Notes under the pieces: model-generated
Told to the model about the DNA's origin: nothing
What the model saw: only the letters and a program-made list of their open reading frames with translations
The model's database searches: none
In this document: positions 33,289-42,280 of the stretch, in pieces
Numbering within the stretch: position 1 is the stretch's first letter
Layout of the letters: each line of letters opens with the position of its first letter
Translations under genes and position numbers: made by a program
Assembly: GCA_964419545.1 (NCBI GenBank)
Contig: CAYQQU010000022.1
Span: forward strand, 14,719-78,718
Length of the DNA stretch: 64,000 bases
Source: CAYQQU01 sp964419545
Lineage (GTDB): Bacteria > Bacteroidota > Bacteroidia > Chitinophagales > Saprospiraceae
Reading direction: 5' to 3'

Positions 33289-35871
33289 ATGCAGCGCCTG
33301 CGCATCGGTCTCGTCATTTTGTTGGGCGCCCTCAGCTTTGCAGCCGATGGGCAAGCTTTTCCCTGTGACGGGCGCCTGATCATTTCCCTGTATCCGGGCG
33401 CTCCGCCCAATGCGACCTACTGGATCGACCTGCAGCCCGACGGTACGGTGAGCTTCGAAAGCCTCGCCGATTATCCTTCCGCGGCCTTCAACGCCATCGG
33501 CTACAACCGGCGCGACAATTACATCTACGGGGTGCAGACCGGCACCAATCACGTGGTGCGGCTCAAAGCCGACGGCGCCTTCGAGCTAGTCGGCGAGGTG
33601 TCCCTGGTGAACGCCGTCTACACGGGTTCGGGCGATTGCACCCCGGACGGGCAATATGTCTATCGCGAAAACCAGGTCAATCAGCTGCTCTTTTTCGAGG
33701 TGCTGAACGGATTTGAGCTGGTCGGTCAGCTGGACTTGTACTGGGACCCCGCCTCCGGCAATTCGGGCCCTTTTACGGCGCGGCTCGACGACTTTGCTTT
33801 CGACCCCACGGAGCCGGACATCATCTATGCTTACCAGCGCAATTACCCCGGCTTCCTCAACGGGCCGGAAGCGACCCATGGCCATTTGCTGCGGATCAAT
33901 GCCGACCTCGACGGCCCCACGGCGGGTAGGGTGAGCCCCGTGGGCTACCTCTCGGAGGAGGTCGTACGCCACCTGGGAGCCCTGTTTTTCTCCAGCGAAG
34001 GGGAGCTGTACGGCTACGGATCGCTGGAAGGCATTCCCTACCTGGAACAAAACCGCTTCGTGGCCATCGACAAAACGACCGGCGAGGCGACCCTGCTGGG
34101 CGTCGGCCCCGGCGCCTCCCGCAACGACGGCTGCTCCTGCCCCTACAACCTGGTGTTCCAAAAAAAGGTGACGCCGCAAAGGGTTACCTGCCATGCCGAT
34201 ACGCTGACCTTCGAGCTCACCCTCTCCAATCGCTACAATGCTACGCTGTCCGGCCTGATTTTACGGGATACGCTGCCCGCCGGCCTCGTGATCACGGAGC
34301 TCGGCGGCAACTTCAGCGGCTCCCTGCAGCCCGGCGCCGGCCCGGGCACGCGCTTCGTGGGTATCTCCAACCTGGAGGTCCCGGAAGGCGAGGTCGTCCG
34401 CATCACCGTCACCGCTGCGGTGAACGACTTGTCGCCCGGGCATTACACCAACCAGGCTTTCCTGCACCAGCTGCCGGCCCGCTTCGGGGAGGAGCAGGCT
34501 TCCGACGATCCGGCGACACCCGCCATTTTCCACGACCCGACCCCGTTTACGGTGATCCCGCGTACGCTGCCGGCAATGGAGCTGAGCGTCGGCGCCCCCA
34601 CCGATTGTCTGGAACCGAATGACGGCCGGATCACCATCGGTACGCCGCTGATCACGGCGGGCGCCCCCTACGAGGTGACCTTTCGCGATAGCAGCGGAAC
34701 CACCTTCACCGAACGGGTATTCAGCGAGGCGGGCGTTCTCACGCTGGATAGCCTGTCGCCGGACATTTACACCCTGCTGAGTGTTTCCGCCGCGAATGAA
34801 GGGTGTGCGTTTTCCCTCAACGATACGACCGTGCAGATCGATCCGCCGCACGCCTTGCTCAACGCCGCTGCCGAAAATAACGGCCCGGTATGCGCCGGCG
34901 AAACAGTGGTGCTGACGGGCCGGGCGCTGAACGGAAGCACGGTGCGCTGGTCCGGCCCCGGCGGCTATGCTTCCGAACTGCCCGCGCCGGTCATTCCCGC
35001 GGCTACGGTAGCGGCCTCCGGCATCTATGTATTTACGGCTACACTAGGCGCCTGTGAGCAGGAAGTCGCAACGCCGGTCAGGGTGCAGCCCGCCATTGAT
35101 CCGACCATTACCGGCGACTTGTCCTACTGCGAAGGCGATACCATCGCGCTGCAAGCCGCGGGCGCCGCCCCGCCGGAACACATGCGGTGGTACGGCCCCG
35201 GCGGCGGGTTCCTGCATAGCGGCCCGACGCTGAGCCTGGACGATGCCGGGCAGGCGGATAACGGCGACTACCGGGTGGTGATGGATAATGCCGCCTGCCG
35301 GGATTCGGCCCGGGTGACGGTCGGCGTTTTCGCCACGCCCCGGATCTTTCTGCCCCCGATCCGGGAAAGTAATTTTTGCGATCCGATCGTATTGCGCCCG
35401 GTGATCCGGCGCGGGCGGGAGCTGACCTTCCGCTGGCGGCCCGCCACGGCCTTGAGTTGCGACGATTGCCGCGAACCGACCCTGACGCCGCCCTTCCCGC
35501 CGGCCTACCACCTGACGGTAGTCAACGGCGGAACCTGCGCCGACAGCGCCGAAATCACCATCCGCTTCGAACCCGAAAAAGAATTGTACGTCCCCAACGC
35601 CTTCAGTCCCAACGGCGATCAGCACAACGATCACTTCCGGGTGTATGCGGGCTGCGCGATCAGCCGGATCCAACGCTTGGAGGTCTTCAACCGCTGGGGC
35701 GCCCCGGTATTCTCGGCCGGGCCTTATGCGCCCGCTGACGAAAGCGTATTCTGGGACGGCCGGCAGGGAAACGAGCCGGCCCCCGCCGGCGTCTATACCT
35801 GGCTGGTGGAGGCCGTGCGCCTGGACGGCTCCGTGCAAAGGTTTCGAGGCGATGTAGCGCTGCTGCGGTGA
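33289..35871 (+). CDS. Surface protein with DUF11-like, Ig-like and T9SS type B sorting domains
   Basis: 860 residues from the ATG at 33289, which gives signal peptide MQRLRIGLVILLGALSFAADGQA. Residues 25-285 resemble a six-bladed propeller or DUF6923-type domain (YTGSGDCTPDGQYVY, FDPTEPDIIYAY). A DUF11-type domain follows (RDTLPAGLVITELGGNFSG). Two or three Ig-like modules come next, containing VRWSGPGGYAS and MRWYGPGGGFL. The end is a type B sorting domain (LYVPNAFSPNGDQHNDHFRV, VFNRWGAPVF, W-D-G, GVYTWLV). It is exported by T9SS; its ligand is unknown. It may be unrelated to the glycan genes around it. Confidence 0.88.
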   Translation: MQRLRIGLVILLGALSFAADGQAFPCDGRLIISLYPGAPPNATYWIDLQPDGTVSFESLADYPSAAFNAIGYNRRDNYIYGVQTGTNHVVRLKADGAFELVGEVSLVNAVYTGSGDCTPDGQYVYRENQVNQLLFFEVLNGFELVGQLDLYWDPASGNSGPFTARLDDFAFDPTEPDIIYAYQRNYPGFLNGPEATHGHLLRINADLDGPTAGRVSPVGYLSEEVVRHLGALFFSSEGELYGYGSLEGIPYLEQNRFVAIDKTTGEATLLGVGPGASRNDGCSCPYNLVFQKKVTPQRVTCHADTLTFELTLSNRYNATLSGLILRDTLPAGLVITELGGNFSGSLQPGAGPGTRFVGISNLEVPEGEVVRITVTAAVNDLSPGHYTNQAFLHQLPARFGEEQASDDPATPAIFHDPTPFTVIPRTLPAMELSVGAPTDCLEPNDGRITIGTPLITAGAPYEVTFRDSSGTTFTERVFSEAGVLTLDSLSPDIYTLLSVSAANEGCAFSLNDTTVQIDPPHALLNAAAENNGPVCAGETVVLTGRALNGSTVRWSGPGGYASELPAPVIPAATVAASGIYVFTATLGACEQEVATPVRVQPAIDPTITGDLSYCEGDTIALQAAGAAPPEHMRWYGPGGGFLHSGPTLSLDDAGQADNGDYRVVMDNAACRDSARVTVGVFATPRIFLPPIRESNFCDPIVLRPVIRRGRELTFRWRPATALSCDDCREPTLTPPFPPAYHLTVVNGGTCADSAEITIRFEPEKELYVPNAFSPNGDQHNDHFRVYAGCAISRIQRLEVFNRWGAPVFSAGPYAPADESVFWDGRQGNEPAPAGVYTWLVEAVRLDGSVQRFRGDVALLR

Positions 35872-35922
35872 TCCAGTTCTTCGGTTCTTCATCATGCAAT
35901 CAGCCGGATCAAGGCGCAGAGG

Positions 35923-36738
35923 CTATTTCCGGGTGAGCACCGTCGTTCCTTTTTCCGTATACCAGTACTGTTCCTGCAGGTTGTACCGGGCGCACCATTT
36001 TCTGATGACGGCCCTTTCGTCCGGGCGGTTGGTGTCGTCGAGGATGATCACGGCCCGGTCGCTGAGTTTTTCCCACAATAGCGGCAGGGCCGGGTAGCGC
36101 GCCTGGCGTTGAATATCTTCGGGAGGGCCGTCGATGATGAGCAGGTCGATCGCCTGGACCTCGTCCAGCTCGCTGATGTCGTACCATTGCCAGCTCCGGC
36201 CGTCGATGGCATGCGACCGCAGGGGCGCGTACAGCACGCGGCTGTTGGCGTATTCCACCTTGCGAGCCGTTTCTTCGGCGTATTGCTGCAAATGGTCCAG
36301 CGCGTAATGGTCGGCCGCGCCGCCGGTAGCGCGCAGCCATTCCGAGATGACGACGGAAGAAACCCCCGAGCCTGCTTCCACGATCACCCCTGGGCGGTGG
36401 TTCTGGCAATTTTCGATGATCACCTTGAAGAAGTCGGGCGAGCCGGCGATGATGCGCATGGGCGGAAAAGCCACCTGGGGCTGGAACTGCTGGTAGAGCC
36501 AGAGCAAGCTTTCCACCTGATTGACGTCGTGCACCCGGTCGAGCTGCATTTTGTAAATGAGCTGAACGATGCGAAACCCCAGCACGACGAAGGCCAGGGC
36601 GAGCAGAGAGAGGCCCGGCAGCAGGAGGGCCGGACGCCCCGTCATGGCCAGCAGGAATAGCACCAGGACGGCGATCCCGGTGATTGCGGCAGCTGCTTTG
36701 AAGAAGCCGAAAGTAGTGTAGATCTTGGGTTGGGTCAT
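35923..36738 (-). CDS. Membrane-anchored class I methyltransferase-like protein
   Basis: 271 residues. Two hydrophobic helices (about 12-35 and 38-60) are followed by a cytoplasmic Rossmann-like domain: VIVEAGSGVSSVVISEWL (SAM motif I), HYALDHLQQYAEETA, IDLLIIDGPPEDIQRQARY (motif with IDGPP) and AVIILDDTNRPDE. This resembles the Methyltransf_24 group. The substrate may be a membrane-linked glycan, given the location, but that is inference. It is 13 bp after the sulfotransferase-like gene in the same operon. Confidence 0.85.
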   Translation of the reverse strand: MTQPKIYTTFGFFKAAAAITGIAVLVLFLLAMTGRPALLLPGLSLLALAFVVLGFRIVQLIYKMQLDRVHDVNQVESLLWLYQQFQPQVAFPPMRIIAGSPDFFKVIIENCQNHRPGVIVEAGSGVSSVVISEWLRATGGAADHYALDHLQQYAEETARKVEYANSRVLYAPLRSHAIDGRSWQWYDISELDEVQAIDLLIIDGPPEDIQRQARYPALPLLWEKLSDRAVIILDDTNRPDERAVIRKWCARYNLQEQYWYTEKGTTVLTRK

Positions 36739-36751
36739 CTCGGTATAGGTT

Positions 36752-37330
36752 TCAGATTCGGCGCAGCCATCCCCGCAGTCGATCGGTCAGGCTGGGCGCA
36801 CGGGATACATTGGATCGCACGGACCACTCCGCCAGCGCCGCCTCGAGGTCGCCCTCCGCACCGATGGCTTCCCAGAAAGCAGCGAAATCGGTGCGGGCGT
36901 TTTCCAGGGTAACCTCCATCCGGCGGGGTTTGTCGCGCAGAAAATAATCGATATTGTGGTTTACCGTATCGACGTAATCGACGCAAAGCGCCAGCCCCTG
37001 TTCGCGCGGGCGCAGCAAAATCGCTTCCGCATAAGCGTCGATGATGCTCGAAACGCGGCCCCAGCGCCGGTTGAAGCTCGCGGCCGTCGCCTCGCGATCG
37101 CGCTTCAAATGTACGTAAAAAGCCTCCTTGCCGTATTTTTTGCCTAATTTGCCGAGCATCCAGCTCAGGCGGTTGTCGGCTTCGATGTGGCGGTCGGGAA
37201 AGTCGACCCGCGCATCGCCCAGGGCTTGCACCCGCGTTTCGTGGCCGGCGGTAAAATTAGTGATGTGCCGGCAGGCGCGGATGAAGGTCACCGAGCCGCT
37301 GCGACCGGTGCATAAGACAAATACATTCAT
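36752..37330 (-). CDS. Sulfotransferase-like protein
   Basis: 192 residues. The N-terminal TGRSGSVTF (8-16) fits the 5'-phosphosulphate loop of PAPS-dependent sulfotransferases. A 3'-phosphate motif candidate is YVHLKRDREATAASFNRRWG, which would be the usual R/S signature. It is shorter than typical enzymes of the family (about 250-300 residues). It could be a compact member or use another nucleotide. If active it would transfer sulphate to a sugar or lipid in the cytoplasm. It lies next to the methyltransferase and diverges from the flippase gene by 92 bp. Confidence 0.75.
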   Translation of the reverse strand: MNVFVLCTGRSGSVTFIRACRHITNFTAGHETRVQALGDARVDFPDRHIEADNRLSWMLGKLGKKYGKEAFYVHLKRDREATAASFNRRWGRVSSIIDAYAEAILLRPREQGLALCVDYVDTVNHNIDYFLRDKPRRMEVTLENARTDFAAFWEAIGAEGDLEAALAEWSVRSNVSRAPSLTDRLRGWLRRI

Positions 37331-37422
37331 GGTTTCTCGCGTTAAGTATTGATATGCGGATCTTTTTATCTACCGGAGCAAGGCTGCCCCGCTATTCCTG
37401 TTTCACCATTTACCTTTCCTGA

Positions 37423-38916
37423 ATGGGCAGCATCAAGCAGCAAGGCATCAGTTCGGGCGTCTTCATGTACATCGGCATTGCGCTGGGGTTCGTCAATACG
37501 GTGCTGCTGTTCCCCAAGGTGCTGGGCCCGGAGGTGTTCGGCTTCACCCAGTGGCTGGCGCAGACGGCCAGCCTCTTTCTGATCCTGGCCGGTTTCGGGA
37601 GCCTCAACACCATCATCCGCTTCTTTCCGTATTTCAAGTCGCCCGGCGAGCGGCACCGCGGCTACCTGGGGTTTCTTTTCGTACTGCGCACCGCCGGGGT
37701 GGTGCTCACCGTGCTGCTGCTTTTCCTGCTGCGCGACGGCATCCTTAACCTGTTCAGCCGGCCGGACAGCCAGGAGCTGGTCGACCGGTACTACTGGCTG
37801 TTGTCGGTCTTTCTGGTATTTCTCTGTTACTTCGAGATGCTGGAGGGCTACACCACCGCGCTGATGCAGCCCCGCGTCTCCACCCTCTTTCGCGACATCG
37901 TCAACCGGCTGACCACTACGGCGCTGATCGGCGCTTTTTATTTCGGCTGGATCAACGTACCGCAGTTTATCCTGCTGTTCACCTTCCGGCTGGTGCTTTC
38001 CCTGCTGGGATTGACCCTTTACCTGGCGACTATCGGCGAGCTCAAAACGCACCTCGCCCTCGGCACTTTCCGGCAACCGATCTTCGGCAAGATCGCGAGC
38101 TATAGCTTCTATTCGCTTTTCGCTTCCATCGGTACGCGCATCATCACCAAGCTCGACCTGTTTATGATCTCCTTCTGGCTGGGCTTTACCGCCAACGGGA
38201 TTTACGCCGTTTTTTACTTCGCTTCCAACGCCATCGTCATTCCCCACCAGGGCATCGCCTCGATCACCGGCCCGCTGATGGCCGACAAATGGAAGCGCGA
38301 GGAGTACGGCGAGCTGGCCGAGCTTTACCGGCGTACGGCCCTGAGCAACTTCGCGGCCGGAATATTGCTTTTCATCGGTATTTACATCAACCTCGACCAC
38401 CTGATCACTATCCTCGGTCCGGAATTCGCCGAAGGCCGCAATGTCGCCATTTTTCTCGGTATCGCCCAACTTGTACACATCGTAAACGGCTACAACGGCA
38501 TGCTCATCACCTACAGCCCGAAATACCGCTCCGACCTGGTCATCAAACTGGCTACCGCCCTCCTTACGGTGGTCAGCAATTATTTTCTGATCCAATGGTA
38601 CGGCATCACCGGCGCCGCTATGGCCACTGCCCTCACCCTGGCGTTGATCAACCTGTTCATCCAGCTGTACATCTGGCGGCATTTCCGGATGCATCCTTTT
38701 TCGGGCGGGATGATCCCCCTGGTGCTGATCGGCCTGGCGACCCTCGGGCTCAATTGGCTCATCCCGGAACTTCCGGTCCACTTCCTGCTCGATCTGCTGG
38801 TGCGCTCCGCCGCCGTCACGGTATTTTACGGTACCCTGCTGCTGCTGTTCCGGCCCGTTCCCGATCTGAATGATTTCTTCTGGCAATTGGTCCGCAGATT
38901 GACGCCCAAACCTTAG
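37423..38916 (+). CDS. Polysaccharide flippase (Wzx-type, MOP superfamily)
   Basis: 497 residues with 12-14 hydrophobic segments spread along the chain. The start QQGISSGVFMYIGIALGFVN and VLGPEVFGFTQWLA are typical of oligosaccharide flippases. No soluble domain. It would move undecaprenyl-linked oligosaccharide to the outer face of the inner membrane. The protein sits beside the sulfotransferase and methyltransferase genes, so the flipped unit may be modified by them. It ends 420 bp before the next gene. Confidence 0.92.
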   Translation: MGSIKQQGISSGVFMYIGIALGFVNTVLLFPKVLGPEVFGFTQWLAQTASLFLILAGFGSLNTIIRFFPYFKSPGERHRGYLGFLFVLRTAGVVLTVLLLFLLRDGILNLFSRPDSQELVDRYYWLLSVFLVFLCYFEMLEGYTTALMQPRVSTLFRDIVNRLTTTALIGAFYFGWINVPQFILLFTFRLVLSLLGLTLYLATIGELKTHLALGTFRQPIFGKIASYSFYSLFASIGTRIITKLDLFMISFWLGFTANGIYAVFYFASNAIVIPHQGIASITGPLMADKWKREEYGELAELYRRTALSNFAAGILLFIGIYINLDHLITILGPEFAEGRNVAIFLGIAQLVHIVNGYNGMLITYSPKYRSDLVIKLATALLTVVSNYFLIQWYGITGAAMATALTLALINLFIQLYIWRHFRMHPFSGGMIPLVLIGLATLGLNWLIPELPVHFLLDLLVRSAAVTVFYGTLLLLFRPVPDLNDFFWQLVRRLTPKP

Positions 38917-39336
38917 GTTTACACAGTGTACTTATTTAATTTTGATAATCAGCGGGTTAAAGGCTAAAGCGGTCCAGCCGGACCCGCGCTTCACCGCGCT
39001 TTCCCGGCGAGCAGCCGGAGCGCCTCCTGCCGTTCCCTCCGAAGCCCGACCGTTCTTCCCCGCAGACGGGACCGTCCGTAAGTGGGCGCGGGAAAAGATC
39101 ACAAATTTTATTTTTATCTATTTGTTCTGTTTACATTTGACCTGAAAAAAGGGACAATCCCGCAAGCGATGGGACGATTCGTAAGAGAAACCCTTTACAC
39201 CTTTTCCGTGGGTTAAGCCAACTTCAAAAGTAGATTCACTGCTCAGCCCCGATGAAGTCCAAATAACGAATCGTATCCCATCCATCCTTTATTTTACGAG
39301 GCCGGCCTCTTTTTGCTCATTACAAAAAGTGGTCTC
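38917..39336. other. Intergenic region with weak promoter-like element
   Basis: 420 bp. A TACATTTG at 39132-39139 matches the -7 consensus TAnnTTTG, but no TTG lies at the right distance. I see no ORF or RNA fold. Confidence 0.4.
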
Positions 39337-39702
39337 ATGAAAAATTACTGCACGACCTTCCTGGTTTGTTTATTGCTGGCCAATGTTTCCTGGTCGGGCG
39401 CGGCGACCGCGCCTCCGGAGTGCCCGGTTTATTTACCCAACGTTTTTTCTCCTAACGGCGACGGGCTCAATGATGCGGTGCGGCCGCTCTTCGGCAGTTG
39501 CGCCATCGCCGAGTATTCGCTGCAGGTCTTCACGCGCTGGGGGCAGTTGGTGTTCGAAACGCAGGAGATCGACCGCGGCTGGGACGGCCGCATCGACGGT
39601 TCGGACGCGCCGGCCGGCGTTTACGCGCTGGTGCTCCGCTACCGCGCCGATGCTTCCGAGCGGACGGAGACGATTACCGGGGAGGTAAATTTGATCCGAT
39701 AA
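39337..39702 (+). CDS. Minimal secreted protein consisting of a T9SS type B sorting domain
   Basis: 121 residues from the ATG at 39337. Signal peptide (MKNYCTTFLVCLLLANVSWSGA) followed almost directly by the sorting domain: VYLPNVFSPNGDGLNDAVRP, CAIAEYSLQVFTRWGQLVFE, GWDGRIDGSDAPAGVYALVL, EVNLIR. Normally this domain is the tail of a large cargo such as those at 1 and 33289. Here there are only about eight residues between signal and domain, so there is no cargo. It could be a remnant, a decoy for the T9SS or a small surface protein of its own. The start choice is the only one giving a signal peptide. Confidence 0.88.
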   Translation: MKNYCTTFLVCLLLANVSWSGAATAPPECPVYLPNVFSPNGDGLNDAVRPLFGSCAIAEYSLQVFTRWGQLVFETQEIDRGWDGRIDGSDAPAGVYALVLRYRADASERTETITGEVNLIR

Positions 39703-39703
39703 G

Positions 39704-39735
39704 ATTGGAATATTCATTCCAATCCATTACCTTTG
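39704..39735 (+). promoter_or_regulatory. tetR promoter with overlapping palindromic operator
   Basis: TTG (39705-39707), 20-nt spacer, TACCTTTG (39728-39735), an exact match to the Bacteroidota pattern TTG-N19-21-TAnnTTTG. The palindrome ATTGGAAT-ATTC-ATTCCAAT (39704-39723) fills the spacer. The start codon GTG at 39740 is 4 nt after the -7 box, leaving essentially no leader. Confidence 0.75.
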
Positions 39736-39739
39736 CGGT

Positions 39740-40297
39740 GTGGATAAACGGGAAAAAATTCTGGCGGCCGCGCTGGAGCTTTTTGTAGAAAAAGGCCTGC
39801 AGGCGACCCCTATGTCCGCCGTGGCGCGCCGGGCGGGCACGGGCATGGGCACTATTTATCACCATTTTGAAAGCAAGGAGGAACTGGTAAACGCCATCTT
39901 CCTGGACATCAAGACAAAAGAATACCATTACATCTTCCACGACCTAGACGATGACCGCCCGATCCGCACACAGTTCGAACATATTTACGAGCGCCTGATC
40001 CGCTTTTTCTTCAGTCATCCCGCCGCTTTTCGCTTTATCGATCAGTACGCCGCCTCGCCGGTCATCCAGGAGCCGGTGCGGCGCGAAGGCTACGCCCGCT
40101 TCGACCGGCTGTTCGCTACGCTGCGACGGGGGCAGGAACAACGCATCGTTAAAGAGGCGCCCGTAGAACAGCTCAACGCTTTCGTCTACGGCGGCATCAG
40201 CAACTTCCTGCGCCCGAATATCGACGCCGGAAATGCGCTGACCCCGGAGATGCTGCAGGTGCAGCTGGAAATTGCCTGGGATGCGATAAAGAAGTAG
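39740..40297 (+). CDS. TetR-family transcriptional regulator
   Basis: 185 residues with a GTG start; the -7 element 4 nt upstream excludes any earlier start. N-terminal HTH: KREKILAAALELFVEKGLQA, TPMSAVARRAGTGMGTIYHHF, SKEELVNAIFLDIK, the standard TetR layout. The C-terminal all-helical part (about 60-185) binds an unknown ligand. Operator-like GAAT-N4-ATTC palindromes lie over its own promoter and in the gap to the aldo/keto reductase, so autorepression and control of that gene are likely. Confidence 0.93.
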   Translation: MDKREKILAAALELFVEKGLQATPMSAVARRAGTGMGTIYHHFESKEELVNAIFLDIKTKEYHYIFHDLDDDRPIRTQFEHIYERLIRFFFSHPAAFRFIDQYAASPVIQEPVRREGYARFDRLFATLRRGQEQRIVKEAPVEQLNAFVYGGISNFLRPNIDAGNALTPEMLQVQLEIAWDAIKK

Positions 40298-40330
40298 TTA
40301 AGGGGAGGAAAATTTTTTTACCACAAAATG

Positions 40331-40346
40331 GAATGAACATTCATTC
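40331..40346 (+). promoter_or_regulatory. Second TetR operator candidate
   Basis: GAATGAACATTCATTC shares GAAT-N4-ATTC with the operator at 39704. It is in the 67-bp gap before the aldo/keto reductase start. Confidence 0.55.
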
Positions 40347-40364
40347 AAATTAAACTTATCACTT

Positions 40365-41387
40365 ATGCAATACACCACCTTAGGCCCCACCGGCCTCGTC
40401 GTTTCGCGCCTTTGTCTGGGTACGATGACGTTCGGCTCCGGTGATTTCAACGGACTGAAGTTTACCGTCGACCAGCAGCTGGCGGAAGAGATGATCGCCA
40501 TGGCCAAAGCCGCCGGGGTCAACTTTCTCGACACCGCAGATATGTACTGCAACGGCATGTCGGAAGAGATCATCGGTCGGGCGCTGGCCGACAGCCGCCC
40601 CGACTGGATCATCGCCACCAAATGCGGCTTTCGCGGCGGCCAGCAGGCTTTCAATGCGGGCATCAACTACAAACACATCGTCGAAGCCTGTGAGGCCAGT
40701 CTTAACCGCCTGAACACCGACTACATCGACGTCTACATCCTCCACACCGACGACCCCGTCACCCCGCTGCCGGAAACCCTGAAAGCCGTCGACAACCTCG
40801 TGGAGCGCGGACTGATCCGCTACGGCGCCTTTTCCAACTGGCATACCTGGAAAGCCGCCACCGCCGTCCAGATGCAAAAACAGCATAACTACCTGCCCTT
40901 TGCCGCCGGACAGATGTACTACTCGCTCCTCAACCGCGAGATCGAACACGAATTCGTACCCTTCCTGCAGGCCACCGGCACGGGCCTCATGGTCTGGAGC
41001 CCGCTCACCGGCGGTTTCCTCACCGGCAAATACAGCCGCGAAAACCCCGCCCCGGAAAACGGACGACTCAATGATTTTGATTTTCTGAAATTCGACCGCG
41101 AATTCGGCTACGCCGTGGTCGACACCGTGAAGGCGATCGCCGCCAAACACGGCGCCACCCCGGCTCAGGTATCACTGGCCTGGCTGCTGGGCAAACCCTA
41201 CGTCAGCACCGTGATCGTAGGCGCCAGCAAGCTGCACCACCTGGAAGACAACCTCAAGGCTGCACAGGTAGAACTGACCGAAGCCGATAGGCAGACGCTC
41301 GACGAAATCTCCCGGCCCAATTTCTTCTACCCCTCGGTTTTCTACCAAATGGCCGACCCCGTGCTCAGCAGCGCAAAACCGGCGTAA
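40365..41387 (+). CDS. Aldo/keto reductase
   Basis: 340 residues. NADPH-dependent reductase with a TIM barrel. The catalytic tetrad fits D56, Y61, K86 and H127 (FLDTADMY, IATKCG, ILHTDD). The cofactor-binding end is VSTVIVGASKLHHLEDNL. The opening MQYTTLGPTGLVVSRLCLGT and the MTFGSGDF region are typical of the AKR11-13/YajO-like branch. It follows TetR by 67 bp and is probably its target. Natural substrate unknown; reactive aldehydes or ketones are the usual class. Confidence 0.93.
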   Translation: MQYTTLGPTGLVVSRLCLGTMTFGSGDFNGLKFTVDQQLAEEMIAMAKAAGVNFLDTADMYCNGMSEEIIGRALADSRPDWIIATKCGFRGGQQAFNAGINYKHIVEACEASLNRLNTDYIDVYILHTDDPVTPLPETLKAVDNLVERGLIRYGAFSNWHTWKAATAVQMQKQHNYLPFAAGQMYYSLLNREIEHEFVPFLQATGTGLMVWSPLTGGFLTGKYSRENPAPENGRLNDFDFLKFDREFGYAVVDTVKAIAAKHGATPAQVSLAWLLGKPYVSTVIVGASKLHHLEDNLKAAQVELTEADRQTLDEISRPNFFYPSVFYQMADPVLSSAKPA

Positions 41388-41507
41388 CGCTCTCGGCGAC
41401 GGTGAAGGCCCGCCTTTAGGCAAGGCCGCGCAGGCAAGGAATCCTTAATCGATACGATCAACCCGGTGTGAACGCCCCCCCTTTTGTGAAAACTTCTTCA
41501 GTTTTTC

Positions 41508-42200
41508 CTATTTCCCTTCAAACCGCTGCAGCTCCATATAGCTCTGCAGCTTGCCGTTCTTGTTGTACGACTCGGAGCGCACCACCCCGATGCCGTCCGC
41601 GTACCATTCGGCAGCCTGGAAAGTTTGGTTGACCAGCATCATTTTGGAGCTGATGTTGTAAGTCACTTTAAAGCAATCGAAATTGCCGGCGGGCGTTTCC
41701 ACGGTTTCCCTTGCCGCCACCTGCCGGTCGGTGATGTCTACGGTCATTTTCATGACATTGATCCCGGACGATCCCGCCTCGATGACCGTGCTGGCGTCGG
41801 GCAGCGCCATGCCTACTTCGAGTTGGGCTGGCAGTTGCATGGCGTCGCCGGTTACCGAGACGTCCATGGCGCCGAAGCCCGCCATCATTTCGGCCGGCAG
41901 CATATTGGAAACATCGAACATCAGGGTGTTGTCGGCGCAGGTAACGTCGTACTCCCCATCCGTCAATGCTTTGCCTTTTTTATCGGTTAAGCGGAAGGCA
42001 ACCTTCGCAACAGCGCCGCCGTCGGTATCTTCCACCAGCGTCACCCGCTGCGTGCTGGTCGATTCGAGCTTTCCATTGCGGTTGAAATTGGCGTACTCCA
42101 TCTCCATCCCTTCCTCAAAGGGAAAATAGGCGTTGCAATTGCTTTGCGCATGGAGCAGCGCGGCCGAGCCGATCAGCCACGTCAGGAATAGTAGTCTCAT
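41508..42200 (-). CDS. Secreted TapB/DUF3108-like protein
   Basis: 230 residues with a signal peptide (MRLLFLTWLIGSAALLHAQS). The first mature strands read CNAYFPFEEGMEMEYANFNR, then QRVTLVEDTDGGAVAKV. The later part reads VETPAGNFDCFKVTYN and EWYADGIGVVRSESYNKNG. The pattern T-P-A-G-x-F-x-C-x-K and W-Y-x-x-G-x-G-x-V-R is that of TapB/DUF3108-type beta-barrel proteins of the periplasm. Function unknown. It stands alone, convergent with the reductase and upstream of the pseudouridine synthase gene's stop. Confidence 0.78.
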   Translation of the reverse strand: MRLLFLTWLIGSAALLHAQSNCNAYFPFEEGMEMEYANFNRNGKLESTSTQRVTLVEDTDGGAVAKVAFRLTDKKGKALTDGEYDVTCADNTLMFDVSNMLPAEMMAGFGAMDVSVTGDAMQLPAQLEVGMALPDASTVIEAGSSGINVMKMTVDITDRQVAARETVETPAGNFDCFKVTYNISSKMMLVNQTFQAAEWYADGIGVVRSESYNKNGKLQSYMELQRFEGK

Positions 42201-42280
42201 AATCTGTTGTTTTGATTCAGCTCCAAAGAAACAGAAAAAACGGTAAGGATATTTTTGTATTCCCCTTTTTTTGTGACGAT

